Source of the DNA: CAZLMF01 sp964560565
Lineage (GTDB): Bacteria; Bacillota; Clostridia; Oscillospirales; Ruminococcaceae
Length of the DNA stretch: 20,312 nt
Reading direction: 5' to 3'
NCBI GenBank assembly: GCA_964560565.1
Contig: CAZLMF010000024.1
Location: 1-20,312, forward strand
The position numbers and the translations under genes were made by a program. Of the stretch, positions 16,611 through 20,312 are shown in pieces (within the stretch, counting starts at the first letter, position 1; each line of letters begins with the position of its first letter). The notes below the pieces were generated by a model, which saw only the letters and a program-made list of their open reading frames with translations, was not told where the DNA came from and did no database searches.

Positions 16611-17891
16611 CTAGTTTATAAACTCAAACTCAAAGTCAAGGATGCTAACTGTGTCGCCCTCCTTGATTCCCATTCGCTCAAGCTCATCTATGATACCGCT
16701 TTGACGCAGCTGACGCTGGAAATACTGAAGGCTTTCATAGTCATCCATATTGCAGTTTGCAAGCACATGCCCAAGCCACTGAGCATTAACGATATACGTT
16801 CCGTCAACCAACTCAATGGTGAATGCGCTATTGCGCTCAGCCTCAACCTTTGTAATTTCCTCAAGTGATAAGGGTTCAACCTCATACTGCTTAATTGGAG
16901 GCAGTTCATCAAGCTTTGCTGCGATGGCATCTACAAGCTTCTCTGTTCCTAGCTTTGTCACAGCGGAAATGGTGAAAAAGGGTAAACCCTTTTCCTTTGC
17001 AAACTGCTCAAAGTCCTTTAACTGTTCTTCGGTGGCAATATCAGCCTTGTTTGCCGCCACTATCATTGGTCTGCTTGAAAGTTCATCGCCAAAGCTGTTA
17101 AGCTCTTGCATTATTACTTCGAAGTCCTCTTTTGGGTCACGCCCTTCAATGCCTGATACATCCACTATATGAACTATCAAACGGCATCGCTCAACATGAC
17201 GTAAAAATTCATGCCCCAATCCAAGCCCGTCACTTGCGCCCTCGATAAGTCCCGGTATATCAGCCATAACAAAGCTTTTACCCTCATCAATACGCACTAC
17301 GCCCAATACAGGGGTAAGTGTGGTAAAGTGGTAATTTGCGATTTTGGGCTTTGCGGCACTTACAACAGAAATAAGCGTGGATTTGCCCACGTTTGGGAAA
17401 CCTACAAGCCCAACGTCAGCCAGAAGCTTTAGCTCCAATGTCACGTTGAAGTCCTCTCCTGGATAACCGCGCTTGGCAAAGCGTGGAGTCTGCCTTGTAG
17501 GGGTTGCAAAATGTTGATTACCAGCGCCGCCCTTGCCTCCCTTAGCGATAACAACAGGCTCCTTGCTTGAAATGTCAGCAATAATGCGACCTGTTTTACT
17601 GTCCTTAATTAGAGTGCCACGGGGCACCTTAATGGTAAGGGGTTTAGCTGCTTTTCCGCTGCACTTCCTTGAACCACCGTTTTCACCACTTGGTGCAACA
17701 TATTTTCTTTTGTAACGAAAATCAATAAGCGTGGAAAGGTTGTCGTCAGCAACAAAGATTATATCGCCGCCACGTCCACCGTCACCACCGTCAGGGCCAC
17801 CTGAATTGACGTACTTTTCACGATGAAAGCTTACAATACCATCGCCGCCGTCACCAGCCTTTATGGAGATTTTAACTAAATCAACAAACAT
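16611..17891 (-). CDS. obg: GTPase Obg (ribosome assembly, stress and sporulation control)
   Basis: A 426-residue essential GTPase that binds the 50S subunit. The glycine-rich Obg domain occupies about residues 1-158 (DGGDG, GGPDGGDGGRGGD, KGGKGGAGN). The G domain follows: G1 GFPNVGKST (164-172), the TTLTP switch, G3 DIPGLIEGA (211-219) and ANKAD. A C-terminal OCT domain lies at about 350-426 (TIELVDGTYIVNAQWLGHVL region), as in Gram-positive Obg. MFVD at 17891 is the usual start of the family. The nearest ribosome-like site (AAGGA) is somewhat far upstream. The strong rpmA terminator lies about 90 bases before it and I find no good sigma-A promoter between, so its expression may rest on read-through. 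Confidence 0.97.
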   Translation of the reverse strand: MFVDLVKISIKAGDGGDGIVSFHREKYVNSGGPDGGDGGRGGDIIFVADDNLSTLIDFRYKRKYVAPSGENGGSRKCSGKAAKPLTIKVPRGTLIKDSKTGRIIADISSKEPVVIAKGGKGGAGNQHFATPTRQTPRFAKRGYPGEDFNVTLELKLLADVGLVGFPNVGKSTLISVVSAAKPKIANYHFTTLTPVLGVVRIDEGKSFVMADIPGLIEGASDGLGLGHEFLRHVERCRLIVHIVDVSGIEGRDPKEDFEVIMQELNSFGDELSSRPMIVAANKADIATEEQLKDFEQFAKEKGLPFFTISAVTKLGTEKLVDAIAAKLDELPPIKQYEVEPLSLEEITKVEAERNSAFTIELVDGTYIVNAQWLGHVLANCNMDDYESLQYFQRQLRQSGIIDELERMGIKEGDTVSILDFEFEFIN

Positions 17892-17980
17892 AGCTATACT
17901 TCATGTCCTTTCATTCATGCTCTGGGTAAATACCATACATGAAAACTAACGCTAACGCTTTATCACATTAGCAAATTAGC

Positions 17981-18010
17981 AAAAAAGAAGGAGGGTTACT
18001 ACCCTCCTTC
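17981..18010 (-). terminator. Strong rho-independent terminator after rpmA
   Basis: On the minus strand a perfect ten-pair stem GAAGGAGGGT / ACCCTCCTTC with a four-base loop is followed by TTTTTT. It begins three bases after the rpmA stop codon. It should end most rplU-prp-rpmA transcripts and lower transcription into obg. Confidence 0.93.
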
Positions 18011-18013
18011 GAA

Positions 18014-18295
18014 CTACTCAGCAGCGTAAACGCTAACCTTTTTTCTATCCTTGCCCATGCGCTCAAACTTAACCTTACCGTCAACAAGTGCAAACAGTGT
18101 GTCGTCAGAGCCGCGAGAAACATTGTTTCCGGGGTGAATATGTGTGCCTCTCTGGCGGACAAGTATGTTCCCTGCTAGTACAAATTGACCGTCACCGCGC
18201 TTAACGCCAAGGCGCTTGGACTTGGAGTCTCTACCGTTCTTAGTTGAGCCAACTCCCTTTTTATGTGCAAAAAATTGCAAGCTGATTCTTAACAT
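18014..18295 (-). CDS. rpmA: 50S ribosomal protein L27, with cleavable N-terminal extension
   Basis: A 93-residue L27 precursor. The start is the ATG at 18295, giving MLRISLQFFAHKKGVGS. An upstream in-frame ATG at 18331 would add twelve unrelated residues and is less likely. The LQFFA stretch is the Firmicutes-specific extension that the protease Prp removes between Phe and Ala, so that mature L27 begins AHKKG and its N-terminus can reach the peptidyl transferase centre. Conserved segments KNGRDSKSKRLGVKRGDG, GNILVRQRGTHIHPG and GSDDTLFALVDGKVKFE follow. The protease gene lies directly upstream, 65 bases away, in the same transcript. The stop codon is followed almost at once by a strong terminator. 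Confidence 0.97.
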   Translation of the reverse strand: MLRISLQFFAHKKGVGSTKNGRDSKSKRLGVKRGDGQFVLAGNILVRQRGTHIHPGNNVSRGSDDTLFALVDGKVKFERMGKDRKKVSVYAAE

Positions 18296-18360
18296 ATTAT
18301 ATCCATTCCTCTCGGTTTTAGTATTGTTCAAATTAACGAATATGCTTTATGGTCTATAAG

Positions 18361-18687
18361 CTAAACCTTCTTTACGGAAACGGCAACAGCCCCGGGGAAA
18401 TCCTCGGAAAGAAAACCTAAGTGCATATGAAGCCCTTGCATGGACATCAATACACCTCTGTCGTTGCAGTCACGTTCAAGCTCCAGCTTGATACTTCCGT
18501 CCCCTGCGAAAACCTTAGCATTACTTTTATAACATTCTGTTATTGTATTGGCAGTAAGCATAACTGCCGATGAAACACCTGCGCAAACAATATCCTCGCC
18601 CTCGTCGGCATAATCCGCGTGACCGGATACGTCAAATCCTATGAATTGCTCATCAGAGGCGCGCATAGTAAATTTCGCAATAACCAT
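18361..18687 (-). CDS. prp: Ribosomal-processing cysteine protease Prp
   Basis: A 108-residue cysteine protease that cuts the N-terminal extension of L27. The diagnostic stretch is SGHADYADEGEDIVCAGVSS, with the catalytic pair His23 and Cys35. The alpha/beta fold, size and position between rplU and rpmA are those of the family (formerly YsxB/DUF464). The ATG at 18687 is only three bases after the rplU stop codon, so translation is probably coupled. The substrate site LQFF-A is present in the downstream rpmA, which confirms a working pair. Confidence 0.96.
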   Translation of the reverse strand: MVIAKFTMRASDEQFIGFDVSGHADYADEGEDIVCAGVSSAVMLTANTITECYKSNAKVFAGDGSIKLELERDCNDRGVLMSMQGLHMHLGFLSEDFPGAVAVSVKKV

Positions 18688-18690
18688 AGC

Positions 18691-19002
18691 TTAGCCGTTG
18701 ATAGATTCAATACGAACCTGTGAGTATGGCTGTCTATGTCCCATTCTGCGGCTAGAGCCCTTCTTTGGCTTGTAGGTGAAAATTCTAATTTTCTTGCCTC
18801 TGCCATTCTTTAGAACCTTAGCTGCAACGCTTGCAGACTCAACATAAGGAGCGCCGATAACCATTCCGTCATCCTTGCCCAGTAAAACTACCTTGTCAAA
18901 GGTAATATTCTCTTCGGCGTCTATTCCAAGCTTCTCAATAAAGACGATGTCGCCTTCCTTAACTTGATACTGCTTGCCGCCGGTTTCAATAACTGCGTAC
19001 AT
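18691..19002 (-). CDS. rplU: 50S ribosomal protein L21
   Basis: A 103-residue ribosomal protein of normal length. It begins MYAVIETGGKQYQVKEGD, the conserved L21 start, and ends with the RNA-binding segment KVLKNGRGKKIRIFTYKPKK followed by SRRMGHRQPYSQVRI. It is the first gene of the rplU-prp-rpmA operon, read from a consensus promoter about 70 bases upstream. The ATG at 19002 follows AAAGGA. A nearly identical sequence (AGGAATG-GATATAAT) precedes the rpmA start. Confidence 0.97.
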   Translation of the reverse strand: MYAVIETGGKQYQVKEGDIVFIEKLGIDAEENITFDKVVLLGKDDGMVIGAPYVESASVAAKVLKNGRGKKIRIFTYKPKKGSSRRMGHRQPYSQVRIESING

Positions 19003-19074
19003 TATATCATTCCTTTATTACGGTCTCGCTATGTCTAGGCGGGATAAATCCACTTAAAGCCATGCATACGCGGC
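19003..19074 (-). ncRNA. Probable L21 leader in the rplU 5' untranslated region
   Basis: About 70 transcribed bases separate the promoter from the rplU ATG. The first part can fold AAGCC with GGCTT around a ten-base loop (19077-19058 region). The second part contains GCCTAGACATAGCGAGACC, which resembles what I recall of the conserved L21 leader RNA of Firmicutes. Position and length fit that family, thought to regulate rplU in response to a ribosomal protein. I cannot run a covariance search, so the family call is an inference. Confidence 0.5.
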
Positions 19075-19080
19075 TTGATT

Positions 19081-19109
19081 ATTATATCATAACAAATTGC
19101 TTGTGTCAA
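19081..19109 (-). promoter_or_regulatory. Consensus sigma-A promoter of rplU-prp-rpmA
   Basis: TTGACA (19109-19104) and TATAAT (19086-19081) on the minus strand are both perfect and 17 bases apart, with an extended TGA just before the -10 box. The -35 box begins only eight bases after the spoIIR stop codon. A promoter of this quality fits constant high expression of ribosomal proteins. Confidence 0.92.
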
Positions 19110-19116
19110 CAGATTT

Positions 19117-19752
19117 TCACCATGAAACTTGTCTTTTTGCTTGTCTGCGGCTTTGAAGTTTTTGAGCAAGAAAGTTTCTTACATCCTCAAATACTTCGAC
19201 CAGCTTAAACTTCACCTTGTATCGGCTGCCGCTTTCTAGAACCTTTAACTGGTCTTCTGTGAACTCCTCGTCATGGTCCATCGCTGCAGGTAAGCATAGT
19301 GGCGGAAACAGCACGCACCACCAGTTTTTGCCCTTACCCTCGCCTATCACTATGCGCAAAGCGTCATAATATCCTGCCGGCATTGTAATATCGTCATAAA
19401 CCCTAGTTGTGAAGTACATATTTGTAATCTGTGCATCAACAGTATAATCATACCCCTGCTCCATTATTACCTCTAATGCAATAGCTTCAATTTCATCAAG
19501 ATTTTGAGCTACCGCTTTTTCAGCCATCTCAAGGGTGTCACCTGAGGTAAATATGTCGCCACTTTGAGTAAGTATGCGGTCACGCACCATAAGCTTCAAC
19601 TGCTGGTCGGCTTCGCTATCTGAGTTTGCAAGAATGTGCAAGCGCATTACGCTTGTGCGCAAGTCCTCGCAATCCTGTGCAAAGGCTGAAAAGTTCCCAA
19701 GCATTATCGCTGCAATAAGTCCAATTAGTAGGGCTAAATCAAGTTTTTTCAT
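19117..19752 (-). CDS. spoIIR: Stage II sporulation protein R
   Basis: A secreted signalling protein made in the forespore under sigma-F. In Bacillus it crosses to the intermembrane space and triggers SpoIIGA to cleave pro-sigma-E in the mother cell. The protein starts MKKLDLALLIGLIAAIMLG, a lysine pair plus hydrophobic segment acting as signal peptide or anchor. The conserved SpoIIR core follows: LRTSVMRLHILANSDSEADQ, LKLMVRDRIL, and GKNWWCVLFPPLC. The ATG at 19752 is preceded by a perfect GGAGG at seven bases; a TTG at 19791 that lengthens the frame has no such site and lies upstream of it, giving 211 residues as my choice. No terminator separates it from the rplU promoter, so spoIIR transcripts may run into rplU. 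Confidence 0.95.
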   Translation of the reverse strand: MKKLDLALLIGLIAAIMLGNFSAFAQDCEDLRTSVMRLHILANSDSEADQQLKLMVRDRILTQSGDIFTSGDTLEMAEKAVAQNLDEIEAIALEVIMEQGYDYTVDAQITNMYFTTRVYDDITMPAGYYDALRIVIGEGKGKNWWCVLFPPLCLPAAMDHDEEFTEDQLKVLESGSRYKVKFKLVEVFEDVRNFLAQKLQSRRQAKRQVSW

Positions 19753-19798
19753 GTCAATTCCTCCAATGTTTTTCACTGAAAGTGTTGACAAGTATTTT

Positions 19799-19828
19799 TA
19801 CTTTATTCAGCTAGGTAAGTTTTTTTAC
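19799..19828 (-). promoter_or_regulatory. Weak candidate sigma-F promoter for spoIIR
   Basis: On the minus strand GTAAA (19828-19824), 15 bases, then GAATAAAGTA (19808-19799). Spacing equals that of sigma-F promoters and the -35 box has four of five expected bases, but the -10 box lacks the usual GG. The site is placed well, about 47 bases before the ATG. It is offered because spoIIR is a known sigma-F gene, not because the match is strong. Confidence 0.25.
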
Positions 19829-19861
19829 AAAAGATGGGTTGCACAGTGCAACCCATCTTTT
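19829..19861 (-). terminator. Hairpin terminator after the carboxyltransferase gene
   Basis: A near-perfect palindrome: GATGGGTTGCAC and GTGCAACCCATC around one central base, flanked by AAAA and TTTT that can extend the stem to 16 pairs (true loop about five bases). It lies four bases after the stop codon of the carboxyltransferase gene and before the spoIIR promoter region. The T tract is only TTTTG, so efficiency is uncertain. Confidence 0.75.
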
Positions 19862-19864
19862 AAA

Positions 19865-20312
19865 TTATACAGGATGTACCATGTTGACAGAGTCAGCATG
19901 TGCAGAGTCTATGCCAAATCTAGCATTGCGGCGATTCTCAAAGAATTTCAATGCCACCTGTCCAAACTGAGCGTAGGACAGTACATCCTCCTCCTGCTCA
20001 ATCCACTCAGCGCACTCCTCACGAAGCTTGCTAAGCTCAGGTTTTAGTAAATCCGCAGGACGGCAATCGATAGGCTCGTCATCGCCGATAATCCTCTTGC
20101 GGAAGTCAGGGTCAATTGCAACGGGAGTACGTCCGTATTCACCGCGAATTAAACCTTTAAACTCCTTTGTGACCGTCTTATATCTCTCGCCCATGATAAC
20201 GTTGAACACAGCTTGTGTGCCAACAATCTGGGAGGTAGGTGTAACAAGAGGCGGGAATCCTGCGTCCTCACGAACACGGGGAATTTCCTTGAGTACATCC
20301 TCAAGCTGATTC
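19865..20312 (-). CDS. Oxaloacetate decarboxylase alpha / pyruvate carboxylase subunit B, C-terminal part (partial)
   Basis: The last 149 residues of a biotin-dependent carboxyltransferase; the 5' part lies beyond the window. The reading frame is open to the edge and begins NQLEDVLKEIPRVREDAGF, then PPLVTPTSQIVGTQAVFNV and GERYKTVTKEFKGLIRGEYG, characteristic of the PYC/OADA conserved domain that transfers CO2 between biotin and pyruvate/oxaloacetate. An internal Met at 20209 is not the start. The protein stops at NMVHPV without the biotin-carrier domain (no AMKM motif) that single-chain homologues carry. The biotin carrier must therefore be a separate protein, as in multi-subunit sodium-pumping decarboxylases or two-subunit carboxylases. 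Which of the two reactions it serves cannot be told here. Confidence 0.9.
   Translation of the reverse strand, partial: NQLEDVLKEIPRVREDAGFPPLVTPTSQIVGTQAVFNVIMGERYKTVTKEFKGLIRGEYGRTPVAIDPDFRKRIIGDDEPIDCRPADLLKPELSKLREECAEWIEQEEDVLSYAQFGQVALKFFENRRNARFGIDSAHADSVNMVHPV

Noticed and set aside
17920..17965. Possible sigma-A promoter for obg (AAGCGT, 17 bases, TATGGT)
   Set aside because: The -35 box matches poorly and the -10 box only partly; random AT-rich sequence would give similar matches.
18296..18331. Upstream ATG extending L27 by 12 residues
   Set aside because: The family's precursor begins just before LQFFA; the extra residues are not conserved and would be unusual.
19753..19791. Upstream TTG start extending SpoIIR by 13 residues
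   Set aside because: No ribosome site, and the added residues would precede an otherwise ideal signal peptide whose ATG has a perfect GGAGG.

Overview
The window looks like chromosomal DNA of an endospore-forming (or spore-lineage) anaerobic member of the Firmicutes, most likely a gut-type clostridium. The evidence is SpoIIR (sigma-F to sigma-E signalling), an rplU-prp-rpmA cluster in which L27 carries the Firmicutes N-terminal extension cut by Prp, Mini-ribonuclease 3, a two-domain YitT protein, strong Shine-Dalgarno sites, near-consensus sigma-A promoters, a cre-like site, and an L-fucose pathway. No phage, insertion sequence, CRISPR array, rRNA or tRNA is visible. Every gene except one is on the minus strand. 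No gene-free stretch exceeds about 180 bases. One run of ten Ns (7157-7166) is an assembly join.

Reading along the minus strand (high to low coordinates): (1) 20312-19865, the end of an oxaloacetate decarboxylase alpha / pyruvate carboxylase B-type carboxyltransferase with no biotin-carrier domain, closed by a hairpin terminator. (2) 19752-16156, a sporulation/translation block: spoIIR, then a consensus promoter and leader driving rplU-prp-rpmA, a very strong terminator, then obg, mrnC and a yitT-family membrane protein. (3) 15249-14755 on the plus strand, one lone Amidase_6-type protein, convergent with yitT across a shared bidirectional terminator. (4) 14575-10617, a fuc operon in the order fucA, RhaB-type kinase (probable fuculokinase), fucI, with its own promoter, a cre-like site and a terminator. 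Together these convert L-fucose to dihydroxyacetone phosphate plus L-lactaldehyde. No transporter, regulator or lactaldehyde reductase gene is present here. (5) 10473-1, a tightly packed operon from one promoter: two half-size ABC exporters forming a heterodimer with one degenerate ATP site, glycogen phosphorylase translationally coupled to the second exporter, a HAD phosphatase with a TTG start, a MacB/LolD-type ATPase, a large FtsX-family permease with a roughly 200-residue extracytoplasmic coiled coil, and the first codons of another gene at the edge.

I see no clearly new multi-gene system. The points most worth following are: the N-run is almost certainly a false gap that breaks an intact ABC exporter gene; the exporter/glycogen phosphorylase/HAD/FtsX operon has an unusual composition; an in-frame hexanucleotide repeat lies inside glycogen phosphorylase; and the orphan amidase has an inverted repeat in its upstream region.
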